Assembly: GCF_002234675.1 (NCBI RefSeq)
Contig: NC_019866.2
Coordinates: 19,265,311 to 19,329,310 of the forward strand
DNA length: 64,000 nt
Direction of reading: 5' to 3'
DNA from: Oryzias latipes
Lineage: Eukaryota > Chordata > Actinopteri > Beloniformes > Adrianichthyidae
Shown here: positions 36,289 to 49,463 of the stretch, piece after piece
Layout of the letters: the number at the start of each line of letters is the position of its first letter
How positions within the stretch are numbered: position 1 is the first letter of the stretch
Notes under the pieces: model-generated
Seen by the model: only the letters and a program-made list of their open reading frames with translations
What the model was told of the DNA's origin: nothing
Databases searched by the model: none
Position numbers and translations under genes: made by a program

Positions 36289-37593
36289 ATGCCAAAAGTG
36301 AAAAGGAGTCGAAAGCCACCCCCAGATGGATGGGAACTAATTGAACCCACTTTGGATGAGCTGGATCAAAAAATGAGAGAAGGTTGGTCGGGAGACGACG
36401 AGCCTGCGTCGCCCAATGTTGTTTCACAAAACGGCTGATAACTCACGGCATTTTCATTATATATTTTCATTTGGTTTGTGCGTTTCGCCACTCGCTGTAA
36501 GATTTTATACAAATTAGTGGAACTGAACTTTGTAAAATTGGTGAATTTGTGGCTGTTCAATGTCGAAGGGTACAAAGTTAATTCTTCTAGAAATTTCTCG
36601 AGGCGAGCCTGGTACCCAAATGTGGAAGTTTTAAGTCGTTGTTTGCGTATTCCGATTTTCTGCTCACATGTCCACTGATTTTGCTGTATTTATTATTTGG
36701 ATAGTGAACGCGGAGTGAAATAATTAATTTGATCCCCAAAAAACAAAAAAACATGGAGGATCTCAATAGTTCAGATACTTTTTCTGTTAAGAAGCATCTA
36801 ATTCCATCACAACTGCAAACTATTACTGTAATCCTTGCTTTACATCCAGCTGAGATGATGAAGGCACGTGCACCTTACCCCCCCCCCCCTCCATCCCAAG
36901 AGTATTTTCAATTTTTTAATGACCAGTTAAAAGTCTTTGTTTGTGGTAATATGCTTTTAAAACTATAGTCTTTTATTAAGTCTTAATATAACATATGACA
37001 TTTTCTCCTTATTTCAGCTGAAACTGAGCCTCATGAAGGAAAGCGAAAGGTGGAATCTCTTTGGCCCATTTTCAGGCTTCATCATCAGCGCAGTCGCTAC
37101 ATCTACGACCTTTTCTATAAAAGGAAAGCTATCAGCAGAGGTAAGCCTAGCTGTTCTTAGTTCTTATCCTGTTTTATATTCAGTCTTTATTTTCTAAAAT
37201 AAACGGAACTCATTTCTATACTCAGACCTGATTTAACTCTAGATACTTGGTCACTTTGCATGTTTTATGCGTCCTCTCGTCCACTGGCAGAGCTGTATGA
37301 CTACTGTATAAAGGAGGGCTATGCAGACAAGAATCTGATTGCTAAATGGAAGAAGCAGGGCTATGAGAACCTCTGCTGCCTGCGCTGCATCCAAACCCGA
37401 GATACCAACTTTGGAACGAATTGCATCTGCAGAGTTCCAAAAAGCAAACTGGAAGTTGTAAGTGAGAAATCTCAGCATTTTTCTCTTGGACTCGTGTGAG
37501 ACCAGCTTTTTCTGTAGCTGTGTGGTTTGATTCTGTTTCCAGGGACGGATCATTGAATGCACACATTGTGGATGCAGAGGATGCTCTGGCTGA
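36289..37593 (+). CDS. bud31: Splicing factor BUD31 (G10 protein)
   Basis: Exons 36289-36382, 37018-37140, 37291-37457 and 37543-37593 join to 435 bases (144 residues, the family's exact length). It opens [20 protein letters not shown] and ends with the cysteine-rich zinc-binding region: [20 protein letters not shown] and [14 protein letters not shown]31 is a nuclear component of the activated spliceosome, associated with the Prp19-related complex and the catalytic core. The sequence is nearly that of other vertebrates and shows strong constraint. A canonical AATAAA lies about 400 bases after the stop. It is transcribed divergently from PDAP1. Confidence 0.97.
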
Positions 37594-37995
37594 TCTGAAG
37601 AACGGAACTTGTTTTTTCTTTCTATTACACATTTGAGACCCTTCCAACTTCTAGTCTGGAACGGCAGTTGATTTGTCACTCATTTGATCTGAAACACTGC
37701 TGCTCTCATAAGGGATCAATATTTTTAGCATCCTTCTAAGTTTAAACACAGAAATTCAGCAGAGAGCATCATCAGGGGCCCATTCAGTCTAGGCGTGTGT
37801 TTTCTTCACAACTAAAGTCTTTAAAAGAAAATCTTTAAAGCATGTAGTTAAGATTAGTTCCCTTGCTGGTTCCAGCTCCTTTTGCAAACTTTGAACGTAT
37901 TTTTTTTGGATCTTTAAAAACAATTGGAAGGGGAGTTTTTTTTTTTTTTTAATGTTGTTAACCATCTCTATTTGTTTATCTGTTGTTTCATTTTA

Positions 37996-38001
37996 AATAA
38001 A
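37996..38001 (+). terminator. BUD31 poly(A) signal (AATAAA)
   Basis: Canonical hexamer 403 bases after the BUD31 stop codon, followed by a T-rich stretch from about 38016. Confidence 0.6.
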
Positions 38002-38202
38002 AATTCTCTAATTCATTCCTAATTTATTGACTTTGTTGTTTCTACATGAAAACTGTGATGCTGAAATTATGTTTAAAATGTAATTTCACAAAGTGTAACT
38101 CGACCATGGAGAGAAAAGTGGACCCAGATCAAAGTAATAAAAATAAATCTGTCAGCTTTTAAATAGTTTAACAGTTTGACCCATCCATTCGTCTTTCAAA
38201 CC

Positions 38203-38335
38203 CGTTGTATCCCGTACTGGATCACGGGGCTGCCGGAGCCCAACCCGGCCACTGTTGGGGGAAGGCAGGGTTCACCCTGGACGGGTCGCCAGTCTGGAAA
38301 GAGCCACACCCATGTGTGCACCCATGTGCACTGGT
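38203..38335. repeat. Fragment of tRNA-like-headed (SINE-like) repeat
   Basis: GGTTCACCCTGGACGGGTCGCCAGTC is characteristic of a dispersed fish repeat whose other parts appear at 49945-50230 and 53430-53545. Only the middle of the unit is recognisable here. Confidence 0.45.
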
Positions 38336-39479
38336 TTGACCCACGAAGGTCAAATATTTGTGTACATCTGGTATTAAATTCACATTTAGGAATTTTTCTT
38401 GCATTGGGACACACCCAGAAGTAAGGGAGGGGGAATTAAATTGAGTCTCAAGCAAGTGTGTTTTCAGATTAAAGTACTGTCACTGTGAAGCTCTTTTTAT
38501 AGCATATTTATGGTTTCTCATCTGAGTTTATTTCCGTTTTTCGTCATTTTCATTTTCTTTCTGGTTGATTTGGATTTTTCCTTCGTATTTTACCAAAACG
38601 TTTTTCTCTAAAGGAGTCAGAAAACGGTGTGTTTTTGGGATGTTTGAGGAAACTTCTTTAAGTTTCCTTGACCATTACTGCCTGACTGTGAACTTTATGA
38701 ATTCACACAGGTGTAAGTAATGAAACTAACATCACCAAAAAAGGAAAGTTACAATACCAAAAGCAGTCAAATAAATGTGAAATTGCATAGATACATTTTA
38801 AATTACTAGGTTTTAGAAATCTGGAAGATTGTAAATACATTTCAAAATGTGTAAATATAAATTCAAAAAAAGAATAAATTCCTTCAGAATTGAAAACATA
38901 AATACGTGGATGAATCTATAAATGCTCGAATAAATATTGAAAAGCCAAATTAGGTTAAATGTTTGACAAGAAAAAGCATTTTATCTATCCTGACTGATAT
39001 AAAAATAAAATTCTGCAGAAAAGTAATAATGCATTTGCTATTTTTCTATTGTTAGTACTGTTTCTTTTATTTTCAGGTTGTGTAAAGTGTGCAGCTTTTA
39101 ATTATTTGCTCAGGTTTCAGTCAGTAATCTCTTAATAATCATAGAGCTAAACTGTACTTAATTAACTTCTTTTTGCTTTTCCAACTTCTTAAATTCTTAT
39201 TCATGACCAAAACGATGACCCGTGAAGCCACTAGTTACAGATGAAAAATAAAGTGTTTTTCTGGATTTAGGACTTCCAGACTGAAAGACTACAGTCTGCG
39301 GGTTGGGAAAAAACTTCTCCAAACCCATAATGCTGAGCACCAGCTCTCCTCAGGGATGTTAACTCAGTCCATTACTGTTTACAGTGCTGGCACATGACTG
39401 TGATGTGTGAATGTAAACTAGACCAAGGAAACGGTTCTTGACGTCCAGCAGACTCGACCTTAAGACGCTTCCCTCGGCT

Positions 39480-39930
39480 TTAGAGGTCACGTCATGGAGG
39501 GAGTAGAAAACATCCGATTCCTGGGACTGCAAATCTCATGGGATCTGGGATGGACATCCAACACTTCAGTGATAACATGGCGGGCCCAGTAGAGACTGTA
39601 CTTCATGAGAAGGCTGAAAAAAGCCTATGTCAGGACCTGCTTCTTCAGAGCCTTCTGGAGGCGTGATGAAGAGTGTTCTAACATACTGCTTGTCCACTTG
39701 GTTCTCTGGTTGCAGTAACCAGACATGTGTTATGTATGGACTTATTGATGTAGTTGGGGTTCAGGAGAGTTCTATGATTTCTTAGTGTTTTATTAGTTGT
39801 TTTATTTTTAATCTAGTATTTTATTTTTAACTTTCACTCTCACAGTCCCAGGACAAGCCATTTCACTAAGCCTGCGATGTATTTGTATGAATGCCAAGTG
39901 ACAATAAAGCTTCTACTCTATTCTATCAAA
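39480..39930 (+). mobile_element. LINE fragment, ORF2 C-terminus and 3' tail
   Basis: The plus strand reads VENIRFLGLQISWDLGW then RLYFMRRLKKAYV, a common ORF2 C-terminal block of CR1/L2-like or Rex-type elements, with stops. The tail reads CAAGTGACAATAAAGCTTC followed by a short CTATT repeat, as expected for a non-LTR 3' end. It is a 5'-truncated, decayed copy. Confidence 0.6.
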
Positions 39931-39967
39931 TCTAAAAGCTGCTAATATCCTGTCTGTGTCCTTAGAG

Positions 39968-40170
39968 CAGTGTTTCCCAACTCTGGTCCTCGGAGAACAC
40001 TGTCCTGCATGTTTTCCATGTTACCCTGCTTATGCACATCTGATTCAGCTCATCATCAGGCTCTGCAGAAGCCTGACAATGACAGTCATCAAAGGCGGGT
40101 GTGTTTGAGCAGAGATGGATTGAAAAACAACAGGACAGTGTTCCCCGAGGATCAGGGTTGGGAAACACTG
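39968..40170. mobile_element. hAT MITE with perfect 8-bp target duplication
   Basis: CAGTGTTTCCCAACTCTGGT at the left and its inverted partner ACCCTGATCCTCG-type end closing GGTTGGGAAACACTG at the right form long terminal inverted repeats. The octamer CCTTAGAG stands on both sides (39960-39967 and 40171-40178) without mismatch. At 203 bases it is a typical non-autonomous hAT element. The intact duplication shows simple insertion. Confidence 0.88.
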
Positions 40171-40178
40171 CCTTAGAG

Positions 40179-41921
40179 ACCTGAATCAATAGTGACCTGA
40201 AAGAAAGGAGAACTCTTCCTCAGGAGCCGGCGCCTACTGCTTCTCCTCCCATTACTGATAATCAAGTTCAGCTATGAAGCATTTACAAGCCAAGGCAAAC
40301 TTGTTTACATGACAAGCTGCAAACTGCACCACCCACACGCCGCTGCAGCATGCAAGCATGAATATCATTTTCACAACAGCCCCCCCCTTTGCTGCTCTGG
40401 CAATTAGAGGCGCTCACACATGAGTATTTATTTATTATTCATGACACCCCTGACACTTTTGTCATCGCTGAGGCGAGTCACAGAAACATGAAGCTGTTCA
40501 ACAGTAAGATTCAGCGCTGATCCCAGAAATGAAAAAAAAAAAAAAAAAAACATCTGAGTATTCATGCTTTATTAAAATCACTGGAAATGACAGCCATCCT
40601 GCAGGCCTGAAGCAGCAAAGATGACTAAAACACGACAACAGCAACACACAGTAAGGACACTGGGTGACAACATGTTAAGCACACTGTGGTATGGCTTTCT
40701 CAAGTTACATTCATGTTTTTTTTGCATTAGCACAACATTAAAAAGATGCAATACCTTGAACAAAGATGCTAAACACATGCTGCATTTTTGCCAAAAATTG
40801 CAAAAAAGTGAAACAAAACTCAAAAAAAAAAGTTGACCTTTGTTGAAATCCTTGCTTGTATTGTGATGCTTTCACTCAATTTGAACTTTTGCTTACAGCT
40901 CTGACCTATAAGTCAAAATCCATACAGTTTCACTGACAAAAATAGAAAATAAAAGTAAGGACCCAACAAAATAAAAGTGCTCATTAGTGAAGTCATATAT
41001 AAAATAAAAGAGATTATTAAACTAAAGTTAAAATTTTTAATGGCACTGGAAATAAAAAAAGAGCTGTAAACATTAAAAAGATGTTTTCCTCTGCGAGTCT
41101 GTTCATCTTGATACAATAAACGTTACCAACACAGTAATCACCTGAGCACAAGACTGTCTCATGCTGACACCACAACACTCACGCAACTTAAGGACAACAG
41201 TGAAGTTCAATACATTGAAGTTCATATGCTTTAAAATCGATTGTTGTGTGGCTAATATACATGAAAATGCCCACCAGCAGCAGTTAAGGGTGGTGGTTTT
41301 GGTCGTAGCTGCTGGTCCTGATGAGAGTAACATTGGACATAAGCTCATAAACGAGGACCGAAGGGAATCCGACTCCAATCTGAAGCCTGACCCTTCAAAT
41401 CAGTTCAGGCATCCTCAGAAAATGTAGAAATCCTGTAACAACTCGGAGCAAAACAAACATTCTTCCGCAGGAATGCACCATTGAGTTTTAGAGAGGGAAA
41501 CAAACAGATATGGAAGGCGGATGGAAGCGAAAGAGCCATGTCACATTACCAGCTGTAACCAGCCAATCAGGTAGCCTGAAATGACATTTGTTCTCAGAAA
41601 TAATCAGCGAAAAAACACCTTATGGTTTGGAATGTACCATAGCTGCTAGGTTGTAACGCTGAACTGAGACTGTACCTGTGAACAGAAGTCAAACCAACAC
41701 TCATGGACATGTTCAGTGATAGCAGACACGTGAGCGACTCTTTTCCATTTCACAGTGGAAGTGAAAGAAGAAGAAGAAATGCTGACAGACGTGGAGCCAG
41801 CTTCATCTGCGCTGTGATGTGTGCTTGAGAGCCTGAAGGAACCAGTCCAGGACATTCAGGAACCCCCTGCCTCCTTCAGAGGCAGAGGGTAAACAGGGAT
41901 AAAACTCCAGGGTAAACAGCA
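40179..41921. other. Intergenic and probable SMCR8 3' UTR
   Basis: No gene was recognised. A long A run is at 40530-40550. The part upstream of 41922 is likely SMCR8 3' UTR on the minus strand; TTTATT at 40568-40573 (AATAAA on that strand) is one possible end signal. Confidence 0.4.
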
Positions 41922-44900
41922 TCAGATTTTGTATAAAACGCTGGTGGTGTAGTTAAAACTGAAAGCCGGGGCTGCAACAGTGCTGGGGGGTTGCAGGTAC
42001 TGCTGAGTGATGAGGCGGCCGAGGTGCAGCAGAATCTGGCTGTCCTCCTCATCCAACCCCAGCTGCTCCTGCAGGAAACCGCGACGCCTGGCCTCTATGT
42101 CCTCTGGCCCCTCCTCGGAGCTGACCGGCACATGGAGGTGGTGGGTGAAGGCGAGCAGGAAGGCCTTGGCTGCCAGGCGGCAGAGCGTGCTCTGAATGTG
42201 GAGGAGGTAGGTGGAGCCTCTGCGGATGAAGGTGCGGTGGTCGGCGATGTTCGCGAGCAGCCGGCCACGATACGGAGGGCAGCGCAAGGTCTTCTGATCA
42301 ACATCTAAAATGGAAATGTAGCGGCTGTAGCGGGACAGCGAGTGGAGCATGCTGGAGCCCAAGGGTGATGCAACTCTGCAGAAGACAGGAAACCCGTTAA
42401 AACATCCAAAATACTGTGTGTGTCTAGAACACCAACATGACAAGAGAAAGCTGTTTCGTACCAGATTTAGCTTTGCTCCTGCAGGCCCCAGCATACCAAC
42501 ACAACAACAAAACACACAAAAACATTAAAAGAAAACAACTTTGGGACAAAAGTCAGGCTACTACGCGTCTCTGTGGTTCTGACTTTGCAGATTTTTAATC
42601 AGCTGCAAGTTTTCCTCAACAAAACAAAATATTCAATTGAATAAACTGTTGAACTAGATCGCTGTTTTATAAAAAGAAATGTGCAAATATGAAATTTTCA
42701 CTTTTTAATCCCTTTATTACTGAAATAAACAAACTGTTAGGAATATATTTTAACTATTTGGCTGCACCTGTATGTCATTGAAAAAAATTAATTTATAATA
42801 TAAGACCTAATTTTCTGGTGAAGCTCTGTCAAGCATCTTTTGATGAAAGAAAAAAAGCTTTTCAGCAACTTTATAATGAATACAATTGGTTATTAAGAGG
42901 CGTTTTGGTAAATGTGTCATTTCTGTTTGTTTTTTTAAAGAACTTAAACCTTTTTTTGGTTGTGTGTTTGTGTGTGAATTATTCTAGTCAGTCTCTCCTC
43001 TGCAAATCTTTTTCAGGGATTAAAATGCTGCTAGTCAACGGTCCAAACAAAACGAAAGCAGCTCTGGTTTCTTGGAGAAGTCAGTTATTCTTGGAGCTGC
43101 TGCAGCATACAGGAATTCTTCGCATTCACTTCTCCTTTCACGGCTTTTTGTCTTTACTGAGAATATTCACACATTTTTAAGTTGAACTTATGACAATCAT
43201 AACATACATTTTTAAACACAAAAGATTGTATTTTCTCCCAATTTTACACAATTGAACAGCACTTTCAATTCCTTTAAGAAAATGCAAACATGTTCACACA
43301 TGTTTTTGCTCCTCCTTTGAAGGAGGTTTGTGTTTGGTGGCTTAGATTTGGTGACAAGTATTTAACAAGACTGAAACACAAATTTAAATGGACTTTAAAT
43401 AGAAAAAAATAAGTAAATAAAACTCAAGTTATTACATTTTTAATCAAACAAAACAACTCAATAAGACAGCTTTAATATTTCCTTTAAAAAGTTCAAAGAA
43501 ATGGAAGTTTTCAGTGCAACACCCTTAGGACTTTTAAGAATAAAGTCCTTTTTTCTACCAGTCAAAAGCCTAAAACTTAGCCAAATCTCTTTGGTAAAGG
43601 CCAAAAACACACGAAAAGGCTGAATGGAAGTTAAACCTTCATGTTCTCCTACCTTTGCAGTCCAATGAGTTTCCATCTCTGCAGATCCGTGAGGGTGAAG
43701 GGGCACGACAGCCAGGCTTGGACCCGCTCTCCACACTTCCCAGCAGCTGGTACAAACAGAGTTAAAGCAGCAACCAGGCGGCGGACACGCCCCTCATCTG
43801 CCCCGAGGACCACCAGAGTCCTGCCGCTCAGCAGACACCACAGGGCCTGCATGGAGAAGGGATACTGACGCACAAACCTCAAGGTGCTTTGAGCACCCTT
43901 TTTCTTCTCACGAAGGGTCGCCACGCCCCCAAAGCCGATAGGCGAGGCAGCTCGATCGGACCCCGTGGAGGCGCTCATGGTGCAGTCTGACCCATCCTCT
44001 GCAGACATCTGGAAAACTGCATCTCCAAAGATCTCCACAGGAAGCTCCAGTCCAGCTGCAGGGCTTCCTGAGCTCGGAGACCCCACAGTGTAGTCGCCCT
44101 GAAGTGGGAGGAGGGCGTGAGGCTCCCGCCTGACCACCAGAGTTTGGGAGAGCTCAGAGTGTTGGCGACAAGACACGGCATGAGGGCCTGACGCCTCGTA
44201 CAGGAAACCCTCCTGGGCCATGCAGCATGTAGAATCCCCTGGAACTGGCGGCTCAGATACCAGCTCCTCCTTAAACGCCTCCAGCTCAGAAACCACGTCC
44301 AATAAGGACACAGGCGTCTGGTCTTCCTTGTTCTCCCCCTCATCCTCCCCTGCAGTGGTCTCCATGTCATCACTGCTGCTCTCCCGCTCCATGTCCGTGT
44401 TCTGGTCAGGTGTTGGATCAGAACTCTCTTGTTTCTCAGCTTGATCCACTCCACTCCTGTCGCTGCTAAAGCTTCCTTTCGTCTCCTCCGAGCTCTCCTG
44501 AGTCTCTAAAGTCTGGTCAGAGGCAGAGGACTCCAGATAGCTCTCCACAGTTCCAAGCTCCTGAGCAGCGCTGGCCTCAAACGCCACATGAGCGGGGCCT
44601 GGATGTTCTGGTTGACTTATTTCCACCGCTTCTGATGCCAAAACAATGTGAGGTGGAATCAACTGCACACAGTTATCAATGGAATGATTCACAGCGCAGA
44701 ACGGTCTCAGTCTTCCAGCTTCATCCTCACTCTCATGGTCTTCCAGATCCTCCTCAAACAGGAAGTTGACAACTTTATGTTTCCTGCGAAAGGCTCTGTC
44801 CAAGCGTCGGATGTGTAAGTAACACAGGTCGCCCCGGAAACTCCTCTCGGTCTCCTTCAGCAGCTCCACGGTGGCCTCGTAGAACGTTTCATCACACAGC

Positions 44901-46905
44901 TCCTGCAGGGTCTTCAGCCGTTTGTCGAAACACTTGGCAGACTTGCCTTTGATCAGCTGCGGCGTGTAGGATGGTTTTTCTTCTTTGTCTCCCTCCTCTT
45001 CCCCTTCGCCACTGTCACCTCCCTCTCCAGTCAGCCCCTTTTGGCTGTAGCTGAAGGGGCTGGCTAGCTTGGCGTATTTGTCTAAAAGCTCCTCACACTC
45101 GCTCAGGCATTCGCTAACACACTTCTGGCAGCTGACGGCGTACGGGTCGCGCCGCTGACGCCGATGGTAGGAGCTGATCTGCTTCAGCAGGTCCCTGTGC
45201 TCGTAGATGCTCTTTTCCACGTTCGCCAGTTCGTTGGCCTTCTCCACGGCGTGGGCGGAGTACATGCTCTGGGGCCCCGCCTCCCTCTGCAGACCCTCCT
45301 CCTTCTGCAACACAGAGTGGGTGTACCTGAAGATAACACAAAGGTTCAGTGATCACTTTCAAACAAACGTAATTAAATATTTTCCAAAAAGAAATCAGTA
45401 AAGTGAAGTGTTTCTATCATCTGAGCTTAAAGTCCCACTCTGATAATCTTTTGATCTATTTTCAAAGTGTTCCCAGTGGTCTTTTTATTATTATTATGCC
45501 ATTTTTTAGGTAAAATCAAAAAACCTGAGTCATTTTCTAGGACATAGTTTCTGCAGAGCGACAGGAGTTCATTAGAAATTCACTTTTGAGTTGTGGGCGG
45601 AGCTTTTGGCGCAGAGCAGCCCCTCCCCCACTTCTTGTCACCCTTCTGTTTACACGCTCTCCCACTAGCTTACAGCCCCTCATACCCCCAACCTAACGTT
45701 ACCGGTGCAACAAAAATGGTGAGCAATATTGCAGCTATCCAGCCTTTCAGTATTGAGGCAGAAGTCAGCTCAGACGAGGAAAACTTAGAAGTAAAAGAAT
45801 CTATTCATTCATTCTATCCAATAAATCTATATATATATACATATAAGATAAATCTATTTATCCAAAAGTGGATGCATGAGAATGGAGTGGAGCAGGGAGC
45901 TTGTGGGCCCCTCAGTGTATTTTCCTCGTAAAAAGTAGGATCTTTTTCGTACTGCATTGATCGGCTGCTACGGATTCACAACAATTTGAATAATGAGAGC
46001 AATTTGTTGCAGGTCCTAATTGTCTTTATCTTCTCTATCAGGAGAAAATTGCCACAAGAACATCTTAAAAACATGATTTTTATCAGAATGGGTCTTTTGT
46101 CAAAAGTGAAATAACAAAACTAACTTTTTCTAAGATCACTAAGGTGTCATGAGACGGATTTTTTTTTTTCTACTCAAGAAACCAAACAAATACTAAACCG
46201 CAAAATATTTTTTCATCCCTCTGGAAACTTTTGCCCCCATGACTCAACTTGCACCATTTTCTTGCATCCTGAACCAGGAAGGATGTGAATGAGAAGGAAA
46301 CAGAAATCTTACTCGAGGTCTTGAAGTTTTCTCTGGAGTTCTTTGGCGAATGCTCTCCTGTTTCCAGCTTTCAGGCACTCTGAGGCCTGTGAGAAGCGGA
46401 GTGATAACTCTTGAAACTGCTGCATGATTTTCTTCTCATCCGCTGTAACATAGGCCATGCAGAAAGGCCGCACAAAGCCCCTAGCTTCCAGGTCATAAAG
46501 GGTGAGGTGATGGACATAAGCAAACGCCCCCTCTTTGGAGTCCCCCAGTACCACCCTGGAGTCCTCTACAAAACTGAGCCTCGGATAGCCGCTTCCAGGT
46601 GTGTGACCCACAAAGGAGGCTTGGTAGTCCACGGACATGATGCGCAGGGAGAAGTAGTTGAGATCAAAGGTGCCACACACTTTAGGATCATCGGGGATGG
46701 TGAGGAGAGGCTGAGGGCCCACCTGCTCAGAGAACTCTGAAATGAGGATGAAGTCTTTGATGAATTTGGCATAAGACGTTTTGGCCCACGGGTTGGAGTC
46801 GGCCGGTGGGTGGAGAGAAACCGAAAACTCCTCTGGGAGAGGAGACGAGTCTGGACTAGACTCATCCTCTTTAGTGAAAGCCACCACATCCGGGGAGCCG
46901 ATCAT
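41922..46905 (-). CDS. smcr8: SMCR8, subunit of the C9orf72-SMCR8-WDR41 complex
   Basis: Three coding exons on the minus strand: 46313-46905, 43653-45326 and 41922-42375; 2721 bases, 906 residues (human 937). The chosen start MIGSPDVVAFTKE aligns with the human start MISAPDVVAFTKE; an in-frame Met pair 18 codons earlier is less likely. The N-terminal longin region has FILISEFSEQVGPQPLLTIP and GTFDLNYFSLRIMSVDYQ. A long acidic serine-rich linker follows (about residues 330-680), then the C-terminal DENN portion with QYPFSMQALWCLLSGRTLVV, WKLIGLQR and LSRYSRYISILD. The complex acts as a GTPase-activating assembly for small GTPases and in autophagy and lysosome signalling in the cytoplasm. The human gene has its coding sequence in two exons; here the first is split by a 986-base intron. 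Confidence 0.95.
45427..46100. mobile_element. TTAA-flanked repeat of the 'FEP' family, copy B
   Basis: It begins TTAAAGTCCCACTCTGATAA at 45427. Its right end, near 46085-46098, reads AGAATGGGTCTTTTG, but TTAA is no longer intact there. Inside, ATG at 45716 opens MVSNIAAIQPFSIEAEVSSD, parallel to the peptides of the copies at 15742 and 59578. It fills most of the intron that splits SMCR8's first coding part. Confidence 0.6.
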
Positions 46906-49463
46906 AGTGGTTCTGCCAGGAAAGGCATTAGAGACAGCAGCACCACAGACAGTCATCAAGAAACCCGCCAGAACAGAACCACAGAAAGTCTGCTGAGACT
47001 TCTCATGATGGTCAGATCTTCACACATCTCAGTGCTGGAGGTGTGATCATGAGAAACTCACAGAAGCATCAAAAGACTGGACACAAAAATCTATTATCTA
47101 TGCAGCCATATTGAAGCACGGAAATAAAACGAGCTCCAGTTTGCATGAGTCTAACTTAAAAATGTGTAGCTCTTAAACACAGCTTTGTAGCGCCAAGATC
47201 CGCGTTCCAACAGGCAGCAAATCATCCTTTTTTCTGCAGAAAGAGAAACAGGAAAAGCGGCATCAGGGAAGAGCGTCCGTCCCTCTTTTCCATCTGTTCT
47301 TGAGTCCAAGTCTCCCGTCCATCGTGTTTTTCAGGACAGGGCTGAAGTGCGTCGCTCTGATCCACACAAATGTCGATTTTCAGACAGCAACGCTCTCACA
47401 CATAGACAGACGCCATGTTTATCAGCTGGACTGTGCTTGGTCATGTGACTCATCCTCCTCCCCCTCCGGAGGAAGTCCACCCCGAACCGGAAACTCATCT
47501 TTTTTGCTCTTTTCTGGAAATAAAAATATATTCTATAATACTGTAATTCTTCATAAATACAGAAATATATTGTTGCTTAAGTGCATAAAAAGGCATTAAA
47601 CAACTGTGCCAATAAAATGCTAAATGGAATTAATGAAGATGTAAAACATAGAAGTTTCAGTTTTACAAGTTGGTTTATGAAAGCTTTATAATTATTACAG
47701 CCCATAACAGTATTTGGACATAAAGTAAAGGTCTTTTTAAATAACACAAACAAACGATAGAAATAAAATTAGGACGTTTATCCTCAATTTACAAATATGA
47801 GAGTACTCTTTGGCTAATAATGATCTTCTGATTTGTCCTAACTGCAAAAACACTATTTCTTTTACTGTTTGTACATCATTAGACATGTCTTTAATACAGC
47901 CAAAACTGAATAAAATAAACCCAAAATTTCTACGCAGAACTAAATGAAACAAAAAGTCTTGATACTTATGTGTTTCAGAAAATAATTTAAGCAATAAGTA
48001 TTTTAGACAACCAATTCATTCATTCATTCATTCATTCATTCATTCATTCATTCATTCATTCATTCATTCCTGTTTGATGCATTTACTGAAAGTGTGGTTA
48101 AAAGGTTTTTTCCTTCCAAGTTTTCCATTGATTTAATCTTAATATTTACAGTACAAGTCAGACTAAATTTGAGCCTGTGCTAATCAGATTATTGTAATTT
48201 AAGATAAATTTATGACAAAAATATGACAATTACGGAGGTAAACACTGAGGTATTATTTCAGTTATTGTTATTAACATCATCATTATTATCAATGCATGTA
48301 GCCTGCATAAAAGTACTAAAAAATAAGATGATTCTCCACTTCTGGCCCACATGGTCTGAGAACAGCTAAGACATGCAGGGGTTTTCAATTTGATATTTGC
48401 AAAGACTGCAAAAGTTTTTGAAAATAAAATGAAAAATAGAAGAATATATTTTTAAGGAAAACACACAGCCAATGTTCCCTTTTTTTTCAGGTGTCCTGCA
48501 AATGCATCCATGTGTGTGATTTTAATAAATTAACTGTTAGTTTCTGTATTTATTTATTGTTTGTTTGTTTTTATTAGTTTATTTGACAGGGACAATGTGC
48601 AAAAACATTAAATATGCTTTACACCAGAAGACTGCCAAAGCTAGTTTCCATCTGTTGTCCCTGAACAGGTTAAAATACAAAAAAATACAATGTAAATAAG
48701 CGTCCTTAGTCTATTCTAAAAGTGAGACAGGATGCCCAAAGTTTACTTTTTATATACTATCTTGTAAACTTGTTCCAATTCATTAAGATGAAGTATTTTT
48801 TTAGCGTACTTCAGGCACTACACATACATAGTTTGCGGTATACTTGCTTAAACCTAAGTGTACTTAATAAAATAAACTTCGAGTGTGGATGCTACTTTTT
48901 GCTAAGTCATGTATTTCTATAAAGAAAATTCTGATTTAGGGTGTATTCCACAAAAGAGTCATACAAGTTATCATTTACATTTTTGTGCATTAATATATTA
49001 CATTTGTATGGAAGCTTTTGCATTCAATGCGTTTGATTAGAAAATTGTAGTTATAATATCGCAAACATATAACGTTAAACAACTAAATAAACAAAAAACC
49101 AAAATGTTTAGAAAAAACTTTATTAAGACGCCCAGCTGGTTACAAGACTTTACGACAGTTTAACAACCAGATTGACGGCAGAATTTGACAAGTGGGCGCG
49201 TATTTTTGTAAACAGCCATGAGTGACCTAATTTAACACTTTTCTTGATGCTATTCAATAGGTTCTTGTTTGTTGGCCTTCTTTCTGTGTAACTGTCTTCC
49301 TTCTAATCGATCCCTTTCATCCAGTAATAATTTTAAAGGCACCTGGAAACTTTGTTTCTGTTGATGCCTACAGCTAGCTCCGTCAGCTAGCATGCCAACA
49401 CCGCTTACAGCAGCTGAGAGGCTGCCCGGAGGAGCGGCTGTTCCTGGTAAAAAAGAATAGGTA
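46906..49463. promoter_or_regulatory. Intergenic region between SMCR8 and TOP3A starts
   Basis: The part up to about 47520 is the likely SMCR8 5' UTR and promoter (CCCCTCCGGAGG-type GC patch at 47460-47475). The middle is AT-rich with an (ATTC)n run and no gene. The last 300 bases before 49464 are the TOP3A promoter side. The head-to-head arrangement matches human, but at 2.6 kb the gap is too wide to call one shared promoter. Confidence 0.5.
48014..48069 (+). repeat. (ATTC)n microsatellite
   Basis: Fourteen uninterrupted tetranucleotide units. Confidence 0.95.

Noticed and set aside
43975-44454. 159-residue minus-strand frame
   Set aside because: Alternative frame within SMCR8's large exon, with arginine- and tryptophan-rich composition typical of a shadow.
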